64,000 nt of DNA from Pedobacter polysacchareus. GTDB taxonomy: Bacteria > Bacteroidota > Bacteroidia > Sphingobacteriales > Sphingobacteriaceae. The stretch is taken from positions 760,855 through 824,854 of the forward strand of contig NZ_JAHYSS010000003.1 of NCBI RefSeq assembly GCF_019802255.1, written 5' to 3'. A program made the position numbers and the translations under genes. The notes below the pieces were generated by a model. It was not told the origin of the DNA. It ran no database searches and saw only the letters and a program-made list of their open reading frames with translations. Positions 17,574 to 26,205 of this stretch are shown piece after piece; the first letter of the stretch is position 1, and every line of letters begins with the position of its first letter.

Positions 17574-17654
17574 GTGTAAAAAGCTAACGTTTTTAACTAT
17601 CAAATTGTTTGGCACCAAACTGGTTTGCAGGACAATTACTACAATTTATAAAAA

Positions 17655-17682
17655 AACCCGGTAAGTCTAAACTTACCGGGTT
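17655..17682 (-). terminator. hairpin terminator after alcohol dehydrogenase
   Basis: Perfect 11 bp arms AACCCGGTAAG (17655-17665) and CTTACCGGGTT (17672-17682), with an A-run on the left that becomes the U-run on the minus strand. It lies 20 bp after the adh stop codon. Confidence 0.9.
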
Positions 17683-17701
17683 GCAAAAAACGTTAAAACA
17701 A

Positions 17702-18748
17702 TTAATCTATAGTAGCCATATCAATAACGAATCGATAACGAACATCACCTTTTAGGGTACGCTCATACGCCTCATTGATCTGATCCATTCTGATCATTTC
17801 CACATCAGAAGTGATGCCATGCTCTGCACAATAATCTAACATTTCCTGTGTTTCCTTGATGCCACCCACCAAAGAACCTACCAGACTGCGGCGACCAAAA
17901 ATTAATTGAACCGCATGTACTTCCGAAGGCGTTGGAGGAACACCCAACAAAATCATCACTCCATTAGTGCGCAATAAAGCAAGATACTCGTTGTAATCAT
18001 GTTCTGCAGAAACCGTATCAATGATAAAATCAAACGTATTCGCCAGACCTTTCATCGTCTCTTTTTCGGTAGTCAATGCAAAATGGTGAGCACCTAACTC
18101 TTCTGCATCTTTTGCCTTTCCTGGAGAGCGACTCAACATCGTCACCTCAGCGCCCATAGAGGCGGCAAGTTTTACAGCCATATGACCCAAACCGCCCAAG
18201 CCCACTACTGCTAGTTTATGACCTTTTTTTACGCCCCAATGTCTCAAAGGAGAGTAAGTAGTGATCCCTGCACAAAGCAATGGCGCCACTTTTTCCAATG
18301 GTAGCTTATCTGAAACGCTCAGAACAAATCCCTGCGTTACGACAATATGCGTGGAGTAACCACCATAAGTGATCGTTTTTTTATCCTGCTCAAAAGAGTT
18401 ATAAGTCTGTGAGTGTCCGTTTTCGCAATACTGCTCCTGATGGTCTTTACAGTTATTACAATGACCGCAGGAATCTACAAAACAGCCTACACCTACGGTA
18501 TCGCCTACTTTGAATTTACTGACATTAGCCCCTACCCGGCTCACTTTTCCTACAATTTCATGGCCTGGAACAACAGGATACATAGTACCTCCCCATTCGT
18601 TTCTTGCCGTATGAATGTCTGAATGACACACCCCACTATATAAAATTTTGATCTCCACATCATCTGCACCCGGCTCCCGGCGAGTCAACTGAAAAGGTTC
18701 CAATGGTTTATCTGATTTATGAGCTGCGTATGCTTTTACTGAAGTCAT
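17702..18748 (-). CDS. zinc-dependent alcohol dehydrogenase (YahK/CAD type)
   Basis: A 348-residue medium-chain dehydrogenase. Catalytic zinc ligands are Cys41 and His63-Glu64 (GVCHSDIH; PVVPGHEIVG); the structural zinc is held by Cys94, Cys97, Cys100 and Cys108. The cofactor loop is VVGLGGLGHMAVKLA, and the following SRSPGKAKDAEELGA suggests NADP(H) rather than NAD(H), as in cinnamyl-alcohol-dehydrogenase-like aldehyde reductases. It probably reduces a broad range of aldehydes in the cytosol. It stands alone, with a strong terminator, downstream of the TonB receptor gene on the same strand. Confidence 0.92.
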   Translation of the reverse strand: MTSVKAYAAHKSDKPLEPFQLTRREPGADDVEIKILYSGVCHSDIHTARNEWGGTMYPVVPGHEIVGKVSRVGANVSKFKVGDTVGVGCFVDSCGHCNNCKDHQEQYCENGHSQTYNSFEQDKKTITYGGYSTHIVVTQGFVLSVSDKLPLEKVAPLLCAGITTYSPLRHWGVKKGHKLAVVGLGGLGHMAVKLAASMGAEVTMLSRSPGKAKDAEELGAHHFALTTEKETMKGLANTFDFIIDTVSAEHDYNEYLALLRTNGVMILLGVPPTPSEVHAVQLIFGRRSLVGSLVGGIKETQEMLDYCAEHGITSDVEMIRMDQINEAYERTLKGDVRYRFVIDMATID

Positions 18749-18800
18749 ATTTTTGTGATTAGTTTATCTATAAATAACGAAACTACTAAAAATGTTTTAG

Positions 18801-21800
18801 CTAAAAACTATACCTCAACCCAAATTGCATCTGGAATCTGGAAGCAAAGAAATCTTTCGCATAAGTACTCGTATTATTCACATCATATGTATAGATGGGA
18901 TAACTTGTTGGAGTTCCGGCAGTCACCGCTTTCAGACCTACACTTGCCATAGAATTATAGGTATTTGGAGAGAAATACTGAACACCCCAGTTTTTATTCA
19001 GCAAGTTCGTTAAGTTCACAATGTCGTAAGTGAAAGTCAGCGTATGTTTATGTCCGGCTGCTTCAGATACAATCAGGTCCTGTGAAAATCTAAAATCTGC
19101 CTGTACATTCCATGGCGTACGTGCACCATTACGCTCTGTAAACAATCCTCTTCTGGTTTTCAAATAACGATCACCGTCTATAAAGGCATCAAATGCAGCG
19201 GCTTGTTGGATCCCATCCGGTGTTTTCGCGAAAAACTGCGGCGTCTCTCCAGCTTTCGGAACGTAGACTAAACTCACATTCTGTCCAGTACCATTGATCG
19301 TTGTATTCAGGAATCCATAAGAATAAGGTGAACCCGACTGCGCGCTGAAGAACAAGGAGAAATTGGCTGTATATTTATTGCGGCTATCCCAGGCATGTTT
19401 AAAATTAACAGTAGACACGATGCGGTTGCGGATATCAAAGTTAGAATAAGCAAGCCCTGGATGATTAGGATTTAAAGCCTGATTCAATTGCCAGTTAGAT
19501 TCCATTGAGTTTCTGATCCCATTGGTGATATCTTTCGATTGTCCGTAAGTATACGCTGCCATTACATCCAGGCCAAAAGGAAAGGACTTGCTCACTTGTC
19601 CGGTTAAACTATATCTGTACCCCTGACTGGTATTCGACAGTAAATACGCATTGCTATAAGAAGGGTTAATTTTATTATTGCTAGTCGGATAAATAGGCTG
19701 CTGATGCTCCGTATCATATATATTATAGGTCGGATTATCCGTAAAATTCACTTGTTGAAACTTTAGATCATGAATCACCTTTGTAAAAATCCCTTCCACA
19801 CTAAATTTCCATAGATCATCAGTTTTATAATCGAAAGCTAAACTTGACCTCCATGTTTTAGGCATTTTGAAATTGTTGTCGATCAGATCGACTTGTGTTG
19901 CGCCATTGGCATCATTCACATTTACTCCTTGTTTTGCTACATATCCTGCCTCTCCATTCCCATTCAGCGCATCTTTAATCGGATCAGATCCTGCAGCTGG
20001 TTTAACCAATGGTTTTGCCGGGTCATAATTATATTTTTGATCATAAGCACCAAAGGTCACGCCATTATTATAATAGGCATAGCCTAACCAGGCAAATGGA
20101 ACTCTTCCGGTAAACAATCCGCTTCCCCCTCTTAAAATCATTCTTTGATCACCATTGATGTCATAATTGAAGCCAATTCTTGGCGACACCTGAACTTGTC
20201 CGAGGTAATCATTTTTGATATCTTTTGGTTTTGTGTAGGTAAAAGTGGCTCCATAATTAGGATCTGCAGGTGCATTAATCGTCTTATCACTTAAAGGCTG
20301 TTTATTTGGCAAATCAGCAAGGTCTAACCTCAAACCATAAGTCAGCTTAAATCTATCTGTGATTTGAAACTGATCTTCTCCATAAACACTGTACATGTTC
20401 AACTTAAATTCAGCCGGAGGATTGGTCATAATGTAATCCCTACTGTTGTTGGTATAGTTGTAATTGGTGCGTACACGGGATGGTTGGTTTTTCAAAAAAT
20501 CGTCGATACTGCCATAAGCCACACGTCCATTCCAGGCATTCACAAAACCATAAGTGATGTTATACAGTTCATTATGTGTACCAAATGTGATGGTGTGTTT
20601 TCCTTTTGTAAAGGTGAAATTGTCTGTAAACTCAAAGGTTTTTTGTTTCATATTGAAGATACTCGCTTCGCGGTCGGTGCCCAGGAAAATCGTTCCACCA
20701 CGAGAACTGATCTCAATCTGCGGTACTGCCGGGTTTCCTAATGGGTCTCTAAAATCATGAATATTAGAATAGCCAATCACCAAACTATTGGAAGAATTAT
20801 TAGAAAGCCTGCTTTTCAATTCGGCAACTGTAGAACTCTGATTATTCGTCTGCTTAAAGTCGATTCCAGAGAACCTGAAATTGGCCTGGTCTCTTTCTAA
20901 ATTTGTCGCCTCTGAATGGATGGTGTTGTTACGAATCGTCAATTGATTTTTATCATCAATATTCCAATCTAAACGATTAAAAAACTTGTTGGATTTCGAG
21001 TAGATATTGTAATTTCCTGCTGTACCTGGATCAATTCCATAGGCATTGATCATGTGGTCAGTAATCGATTTGGCCTCATCAGAGGTGATGAGTTTCATAT
21101 CCGGCGATCCAGCACCTAAAATAACGGGATCTTGTCTTCTGGTGAGTTCCTCGTTGGTAAAGAAGAAAAGTTTATCCTTTATAATTGGAAGCCCCAGGCG
21201 AAAGCCCGTTTGATAATCATGAAAGGCAGCGGGTTCTTTGGAATTATCTCCAATTTTATTCCTACCGATCAGTGCTGCATTTCTACCATATCCATACACG
21301 GACCCACTCACATCATTGGTACCAGAACGCGTCACCGCATTCACACTTCCCCCTGTGAAGTTTCCTATTTTCACATCATATGGCGCCAGTAAGACCTGTA
21401 CATCCTGTATCGCATCCAAAGAAACAGGGTTAGTACGTGTACTGCTGCCAGGCATCCCTGAGCTTCCACTCTGACCACCGAGAGAAGGACTGAATCCTAT
21501 CGCATCATTATTGATGGCACCATCAATGGTTACGTTATTATACCTGAAATTCGTTCCTACAAAGGAATTATCTTTACTTCCCTGAGGGGTTAAACGGGTT
21601 AAATCGGTCAGGCTCCGACTCACCGTAGGCAGTGTTTTAATTTGTTGTTCGCCGATTTTAGTACCCGCTCCCAGTTTTGCACCACCTTTGGTACCTGCTA
21701 CCACCACTTCATTCAATTGCTGACCTTCTTCGGGCAGCATAAAATCCAGGCGCAAGTCTACGCCCAGGTTTAGTGTAATTGCTTTTTGCTGCTGGGGGCT

Positions 21801-22073
21801 ATAACCTACATAACTTACAGTCACCTGATAAGGCCCACCAGGATTTAAGTTGTTCACCCGATATGCTCCATCCTTACCCGTTACAGCACCATATTTTGTG
21901 CCAGTTGGCAGGTGTAAAATGAGTACGCTTGCGCCGGGGATACTCATCCCTTTACCATCACGAACCTTACCATTCATGCTGGAGGTAGTCACCTGAGCCT
22001 GAACTCCAAGTCCTATAAACACAAGGAACATCAACGCCAGGTAAACCACATAATTGCTGAATTCTTTTTTCAT
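18801..22073 (-). CDS. Oar-like TonB-dependent outer-membrane receptor
   Basis: A 1090-residue outer-membrane protein. A signal peptide (about 1-26, ending GVQAQ) is followed by a carboxypeptidase-regulatory-like domain (about 33-112; GKVRDGKGMSIPGASVLI, VSYVGYSPQQQ), a plug domain with NNVTIDGAINNDAIG and RSGTNDVSGSVYGYGR, and a long beta-barrel that ends FGLRYSF with the C-terminal Phe typical of outer-membrane proteins. The organisation matches the Oar group of TonB receptors rather than SusC: no SusD gene is adjacent. The substrate is unknown. The upstream region contains a TAGTTTTG promoter element, 11-bp-periodic TTAA repeats and an array of PHO-box geometry, so regulation by phosphate is a possibility. 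Confidence 0.9.
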   Translation of the reverse strand: MKKEFSNYVVYLALMFLVFIGLGVQAQVTTSSMNGKVRDGKGMSIPGASVLILHLPTGTKYGAVTGKDGAYRVNNLNPGGPYQVTVSYVGYSPQQQKAITLNLGVDLRLDFMLPEEGQQLNEVVVAGTKGGAKLGAGTKIGEQQIKTLPTVSRSLTDLTRLTPQGSKDNSFVGTNFRYNNVTIDGAINNDAIGFSPSLGGQSGSSGMPGSSTRTNPVSLDAIQDVQVLLAPYDVKIGNFTGGSVNAVTRSGTNDVSGSVYGYGRNAALIGRNKIGDNSKEPAAFHDYQTGFRLGLPIIKDKLFFFTNEELTRRQDPVILGAGSPDMKLITSDEAKSITDHMINAYGIDPGTAGNYNIYSKSNKFFNRLDWNIDDKNQLTIRNNTIHSEATNLERDQANFRFSGIDFKQTNNQSSTVAELKSRLSNNSSNSLVIGYSNIHDFRDPLGNPAVPQIEISSRGGTIFLGTDREASIFNMKQKTFEFTDNFTFTKGKHTITFGTHNELYNITYGFVNAWNGRVAYGSIDDFLKNQPSRVRTNYNYTNNSRDYIMTNPPAEFKLNMYSVYGEDQFQITDRFKLTYGLRLDLADLPNKQPLSDKTINAPADPNYGATFTYTKPKDIKNDYLGQVQVSPRIGFNYDINGDQRMILRGGSGLFTGRVPFAWLGYAYYNNGVTFGAYDQKYNYDPAKPLVKPAAGSDPIKDALNGNGEAGYVAKQGVNVNDANGATQVDLIDNNFKMPKTWRSSLAFDYKTDDLWKFSVEGIFTKVIHDLKFQQVNFTDNPTYNIYDTEHQQPIYPTSNNKINPSYSNAYLLSNTSQGYRYSLTGQVSKSFPFGLDVMAAYTYGQSKDITNGIRNSMESNWQLNQALNPNHPGLAYSNFDIRNRIVSTVNFKHAWDSRNKYTANFSLFFSAQSGSPYSYGFLNTTINGTGQNVSLVYVPKAGETPQFFAKTPDGIQQAAAFDAFIDGDRYLKTRRGLFTERNGARTPWNVQADFRFSQDLIVSEAAGHKHTLTFTYDIVNLTNLLNKNWGVQYFSPNTYNSMASVGLKAVTAGTPTSYPIYTYDVNNTSTYAKDFFASRFQMQFGLRYSF

Positions 22074-22094
22074 TTTCTAGGTTTAAATTTTTAT

Positions 22095-22102
22095 CAAAAC
22101 TA
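22095..22102 (-). promoter_or_regulatory. -7 promoter element for the Oar-like receptor
   Basis: TAGTTTTG on the minus strand is a full match to TAnnTTTG, 21 bp before the receptor start codon. The -33 position is AT-rich without a clear TTTG, which would fit a promoter dependent on an activator bound at the upstream repeats. Confidence 0.45.
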
Positions 22103-22118
22103 GTTTGGCAGGATCACG

Positions 22119-22210
22119 TTAATATTAAATTAACATGAACACGAAGAAGGCTTAACATGAGATTAAAACCAGATTAAAACGGAATTAAAATCCTCATTTT
22201 CAGTAGTTAA
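22119..22210. repeat. TTAA units in 11 bp register
   Basis: TTAA occurs at 22119, 22130, 22152, 22163, 22174, 22185 and 22207, all in the same 11 bp register, with two positions (22141, 22196) skipped. Two units read TTAACATGA and three read TTAAAA. Eleven-bp direct repeats are the binding geometry of PhoB/OmpR-family regulators; function here is inferred. Confidence 0.55.
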
Positions 22211-22267
22211 ACTTAAGAATTCAAAATCTCTAAAAGCGATGACAAATCGAATCTAACCAGTATAAAT

Positions 22268-22296
22268 AAGTTAAATTAATGTTATGATTATGTTAA
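22268..22296 (-). promoter_or_regulatory. PHO-box-like array of three 7+4 bp units
   Basis: On the minus strand, TTAACAT (22290-22296), ATAACAT (22279-22285) and TTAACTT (22268-22274) are separated by 4 bp AT-rich spacers, giving an exact 11 bp period. This is the architecture of a PhoB site, oriented towards the receptor gene about 200 bp away. The regulator is not in the window. Confidence 0.45.
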
Positions 22297-22403
22297 GGAG
22301 GTCAGAATTCAAAAATCCGATCTCCTTAACCATATACTTCCCAACTCTGACTAAAGTTCCGGAAGACAAGCCTGCTCTACCAGCACCTTTACCTTAGATT
22401 ACA

Positions 22404-22413
22404 CAAACGTTTG
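22404..22413. promoter_or_regulatory. LacI-type operator candidate, copy 1
   Basis: CAAACGTTTG, a perfect 10 bp palindrome with central CG, inside the 14 bp string ACACAAACGTTTGC that is repeated exactly 154 bp downstream. Fits a LacI-family operator. Confidence 0.5.
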
Positions 22414-22557
22414 CATAAGCTATCAAAAAGATAAAAAGCCATAAAATATCTTTCAAATTATAAATGGCGATCTGAAAGCTGAACCACGTCCTGAGACAGG
22501 ACTAAGAAAGGAAGCATACTTTTCCTACAATCTGTATTCAGAGCAAACCAAACTACA

Positions 22558-22567
22558 CAAACGTTTG
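22558..22567. promoter_or_regulatory. LacI-type operator candidate, copy 2
   Basis: Second copy of CAAACGTTTG in the same ACACAAACGTTTGC context, 79 bp before the lipoprotein start codon. Two sites 154 bp apart would suit looping or cooperative repression. Confidence 0.5.
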
Positions 22568-22645
22568 CGCAACAGTAAACCAACTGAGTATCAAACCTTC
22601 TTCTGAACTTATAGAGAATTAAATTCATCTCTAAACCCAATCTTT

Positions 22646-24304
22646 ATGAAATTAACCAACCTCTATTTAAAGCCGGTTTTACTGCTGCTGCTGCTATTTA
22701 CCTCCCTAACTTCCTGTCAAAAGTCTATGCTGACGGAAAACATGGAGAAACAACAGCGGGAACAAAATCAAACCTTAGCGCTTGCTGGTACAGAAAATGC
22801 CGCACCATCGCAGCACATTTTCTTTTCTTTTCCTTCAGATGCCATTGCAAAAATTCACAAAATTAAGATTACACAGTCCGCTAATGCAGAATATTTTTCT
22901 GTTCACAATTACTCTGGCGGCTACAATGGTTTACAGCAAACCCCAGACAATTCATTTGGCACACCAAATATTCTGATTGCTTCACATTGGGATCCGAATA
23001 CTGCAGGCGGCGTGTTCTCAAGAGTAGCCTATACTGCAACAAACACCCTCAGTGGTAGATTCGGTGGTGAAGGTGATGGCTACAAAACGATTAATCCCTA
23101 TCAATGGGCACTCAATACCTGGTACAATATTGCCATTAGGTCATGGAAACTCAATGGAGAGCTATTTATTGGCACCTTCATCCAAAACATGAGTACCGGA
23201 ACCTGGTTCCACACTTCCACCCTCGCCATTCCAGAGCGCACCACCTTTTTAGGCTCCGGGAATGATTCCTTTCTAGAAAATTGGACAGGCAGCAATCCAG
23301 CTTACGATGGCAGTTTCATTAGAAAAGCTTTTTTCAAGGACTGCTGGAACCTAAGCACTACTAACGTATGGCAAAAACATACCAGCAGAAGTTTCAGTGC
23401 TAATGCTGGTGATGAAGGGAGAAATGGCATCTACGACCGTGCTTTTAATTCCGGATATGATGCAGCGGAAGATGCCTATTTTATGGAACATGGAGGCAGT
23501 GTACAACCTGATGCCGCTTTTGGCACTGGGCGGACTTTAGCACTTCCTGCACAAACCAATCAGGGAACTGCGCCAGTGATTACAGTTGGAGAAACTCAAT
23601 CAGTATCTGCAATTTACGCTGGAACTACAGTTTACATCAACTGGACCAACAATGCCACAAAAACTCCGCAATTTTCTTCAAAAGTGGAATTACTAGATCC
23701 AAGCGGAAATGTTGTCCAGACAATTAATGAAGTGCTTCCACAAAAAAGAACGGCAACCTTCAGCAATGTTACGATTGGCAGCGGAACTTACACCGCCAGG
23801 GTAACCATCACCGATATTTTTAACCAGGTCGCTCCTGCAATCAGTTCGGCACTAGTTCCGGGGGATCCACCTGCTACCTGGTACAGACTGAAAAATGCAT
23901 CCAGTGGGTTATACTTATCTGTAGAAGCAAACAGCACAGCAAATAGCGCCTATATTGTACAATCGATCAGCAGTGCAGGCGCAGAACAAAAATGGAAGTT
24001 AAGCTCACAAAATGGGGCAACTGTGCTGATCAATGGTAACAGTAATAAAGCCATAGACATTTCTGGAGGAACTCAAACCATTGGCTCCAATGTAATCCAA
24101 TATACGATCAGCAATGCCATCAACCAGCAATGGAACCTGGTGTCTGTTGGTACTAATAAATATGTCATTCAGAGCAATATGTCCAACCATTATATCCTGG
24201 ATAATCCAGGCAGCAGCAGCACCAATGGTCAAAGGCTTGTTTTGTATACTATGAATGGAACTACAGGTACTGCCAATCAACAATGGATCTTAGAAGCTCA
24301 ATAA
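22646..24304 (+). CDS. lipoprotein with DUF3472 and ricin-type beta-trefoil domains
   Basis: A 552-residue predicted lipoprotein: signal peptide LLLLLLFTSLTSC with the lipobox cysteine at about 24. Residues about 55-290 look like a DUF3472 domain (HIFFSFPSDAI, VFSRVAYTATNTLSGRFGGE, WNLSTTNVWQKHTSRSF). A middle Ig-like segment (about 310-410) follows. The last 140 residues form a ricin-B-type carbohydrate-binding trefoil with QKW and QQW motifs at the ends of the three lobes (AEQKWKL, NQQWNLV, NQQWILEAQ). It probably binds or processes a glycan at the cell surface; no catalytic residues can be named. Two CAAACGTTTG sites upstream suggest sugar-responsive control. Confidence 0.8.
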   Translation: MKLTNLYLKPVLLLLLLFTSLTSCQKSMLTENMEKQQREQNQTLALAGTENAAPSQHIFFSFPSDAIAKIHKIKITQSANAEYFSVHNYSGGYNGLQQTPDNSFGTPNILIASHWDPNTAGGVFSRVAYTATNTLSGRFGGEGDGYKTINPYQWALNTWYNIAIRSWKLNGELFIGTFIQNMSTGTWFHTSTLAIPERTTFLGSGNDSFLENWTGSNPAYDGSFIRKAFFKDCWNLSTTNVWQKHTSRSFSANAGDEGRNGIYDRAFNSGYDAAEDAYFMEHGGSVQPDAAFGTGRTLALPAQTNQGTAPVITVGETQSVSAIYAGTTVYINWTNNATKTPQFSSKVELLDPSGNVVQTINEVLPQKRTATFSNVTIGSGTYTARVTITDIFNQVAPAISSALVPGDPPATWYRLKNASSGLYLSVEANSTANSAYIVQSISSAGAEQKWKLSSQNGATVLINGNSNKAIDISGGTQTIGSNVIQYTISNAINQQWNLVSVGTNKYVIQSNMSNHYILDNPGSSSTNGQRLVLYTMNGTTGTANQQWILEAQ

Positions 24305-24361
24305 ATAATCATTTACAATAATAATGCAGCGGCAATCGCCATAAATCTGATAAGAAAAAAG

Positions 24362-24395
24362 AAATGGCTTTTAGTTTTTACACTAAAAGCCATTT
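24362..24395. terminator. bidirectional hairpin terminator
   Basis: Perfect 14 bp arms AAATGGCTTTTAGT (24362-24375) and ACTAAAAGCCATTT (24382-24395), with an A-run to the left (U-run on the minus strand) and an AT-rich right flank. It separates the convergent lipoprotein and mqo genes. Confidence 0.88.
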
Positions 24396-24448
24396 ATATA
24401 TAAAATACGCCAGTATTTAATTAATACCAGTTTGTAATTAGATCAGCA

Positions 24449-25954
24449 CTATTCTGCTTCACGTAAATTTAAAGTCTTTGTGGTATTCGACCTGATTTCT
24501 TCCGTCATTTTCATGTTCTTGCTCAGTGCATGGCCATACGAAGGAATCATAGCAGTCAATTTTTTCTGCCATTCTTTGCTTTTCAGTTGTTCTCCAAAAC
24601 AACGTTCCATTAAGGTAATCATAATAGAAACCGCAGTAGATGCACCTGGTGAAGCACCCAATAAAGCAGCAATAGAGCCATCGGCAGCGGTAACTACCTC
24701 TGTTCCGAATTCTAAGATACCACCATGTTCCTCATCTTTTTTGATCACCTGAACACGCTGACCAGCAGTTTCCAGTTCCCAATCTTCCATTCTAGCAGTT
24801 GGCAGGTATTCTCTTAAAGCCGTCATACGGTCTTCCGGAGATTGACGCACTTGATTGATTAAATATTTTGTGAGTGGTAAATTGTCCAGTCCGGCAGAAA
24901 TCATCGGGCGGATATTATTTACCTTAATTGACATCGGAAGGTCCATTAAAGATCCATTTTTCAGGAATCTTGTAGAAAACCCTGCATAAGGACCAAAAAG
25001 CAATGCTTTTTTACCGTCGATCATTCTGGTATCTAAATGAGGAACAGACATCGGTGGTGCACCAACCGAAGCTTTACCATATACTTTAGCATCATGACTG
25101 GCGATTACATCTGGATTGATACATTTCAACCATTGTCCACTTACCGGGAAACCACCAAAACCTTTACCTTCAGGAATATCAGATTTTTCTAACAATGGCA
25201 ATGAGCCACCACCAGCACCGATGAAAACAAATTTAGCTTTCACTATACGTTTATCGCCAGTAGCTTCGTCTTTTACTTTCACTTCCCAAAGCCCATTCTT
25301 TTGCTTCAATTTCTTCACATCATGAGAAAAGTGCATGCTTACCCCTTCCATTTTCTGAAGCGTGTCGAACATCATTCTGGTTAATGCCCCAAAATTCACA
25401 TCAGTTCCCATGGTCATTCTTGTTGCAGCTACTTTTTCTTTAGGATCACGTTGATCCATCACTAAAGGCATCCACTTTTTCAATTGATCAGGATCTTCGG
25501 AATACTTCATTCCTTCGAAAAGAAGATTTTCCTGTAATCTGTCGTAACGTTCACGTAAAAACGCAACATTTTTCTCTCCCCACACAAAACTTACATGTGG
25601 AATGCTCTTAATAAATGTTTCGGGTGATCCTACCAGGTTGTGATTAACCAGGAACGACCAAAACTGCTTGGATACTTCAAAAGATTCTGCAATAGCTACC
25701 GCTTTTCCAGTTTCTACTGAACCATCTGCTAATTGTGGCGTATAATTTAGCTCACAAAATGCAGAATGTCCGGTGCCGGCGTTATTCCAGGCATCAGAAC
25801 TCTCTGCCGCAGCAACATCCAGTCTTTCAAAAATTTCTATGGTGATATCCGGCTGCAGTTCCTTAAGTAATACACCTAATGTGGCGCTCATTATCCCTGC
25901 TCCAATCAATACAACATCCGCAGTTTTTTCCGAATTACTATTCTTACGAGTCAT
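24449..25954 (-). CDS. mqo: malate:quinone oxidoreductase
   Basis: A 501-residue FAD enzyme that oxidises malate to oxaloacetate and reduces quinone at the inner face of the membrane. The dinucleotide-binding loop is VVLIGAGIMSATLGVLLKEL (about 14-33), and family segments include DAWNNAGTGHSAFCELNYTP, the FVFIGAGGGSLPLLEKSDIP stretch and the C-terminal LGASPGASTAVSIMI. It serves as a TCA-cycle enzyme in place of, or together with, malate dehydrogenase. Monocistronic, with a TAnnTTTG element just upstream and a terminator downstream. Confidence 0.96.
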   Translation of the reverse strand: MTRKNSNSEKTADVVLIGAGIMSATLGVLLKELQPDITIEIFERLDVAAAESSDAWNNAGTGHSAFCELNYTPQLADGSVETGKAVAIAESFEVSKQFWSFLVNHNLVGSPETFIKSIPHVSFVWGEKNVAFLRERYDRLQENLLFEGMKYSEDPDQLKKWMPLVMDQRDPKEKVAATRMTMGTDVNFGALTRMMFDTLQKMEGVSMHFSHDVKKLKQKNGLWEVKVKDEATGDKRIVKAKFVFIGAGGGSLPLLEKSDIPEGKGFGGFPVSGQWLKCINPDVIASHDAKVYGKASVGAPPMSVPHLDTRMIDGKKALLFGPYAGFSTRFLKNGSLMDLPMSIKVNNIRPMISAGLDNLPLTKYLINQVRQSPEDRMTALREYLPTARMEDWELETAGQRVQVIKKDEEHGGILEFGTEVVTAADGSIAALLGASPGASTAVSIMITLMERCFGEQLKSKEWQKKLTAMIPSYGHALSKNMKMTEEIRSNTTKTLNLREAE

Positions 25955-25971
25955 TTATTTGAATTTTTATG

Positions 25972-25979
25972 CAAAAATA
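25972..25979 (-). promoter_or_regulatory. -7 promoter element for mqo
   Basis: TATTTTTG on the minus strand matches TAnnTTTG 17 bp before the mqo start codon. A -33 TTTG at the ideal spacing is not evident. Confidence 0.4.
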
Positions 25980-26205
25980 CAATACCTTATCAAATAATCC
26001 TTAAGAAAACAAGATGTTTTACGAATTATTTCCATCAATTTTCAGAAATCCAAAAAATACCCTTGATAAATGAGGTAAAGACTGGAGAAATCCTCCCCAT
26101 TTTTAGGTAAATTTTCATTTACTCTAATTTTATTACCTAAATTGATAGGATACTTTCTTTTACTACCCTATAATTCACACAAAGAAAACTCAGAATATCA
26201 GCTAC

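Larger units (their letters stand above)
22074..22645. other. 572 bp divergent regulatory region (receptor / lipoprotein)
   Basis: No credible ORF. It holds a -7 element for the receptor (22095-22102, minus), a series of TTAA units in 11 bp register (22119-22210), a three-unit 11 bp array on the minus strand (22268-22296), a 12 bp inverted repeat (22292-22303 with 22319-22330), and two identical ACACAAACGTTTGC sites (22401-22414 and 22555-22568). This density of signals is unusual for the window. Confidence 0.75.

Noticed and set aside
22458..22640. 60-codon minus-strand ORF in the regulatory region
   Set aside because: Cys-rich, patternless translation that overlaps one of the operator-like palindromes; nothing supports it as coding.
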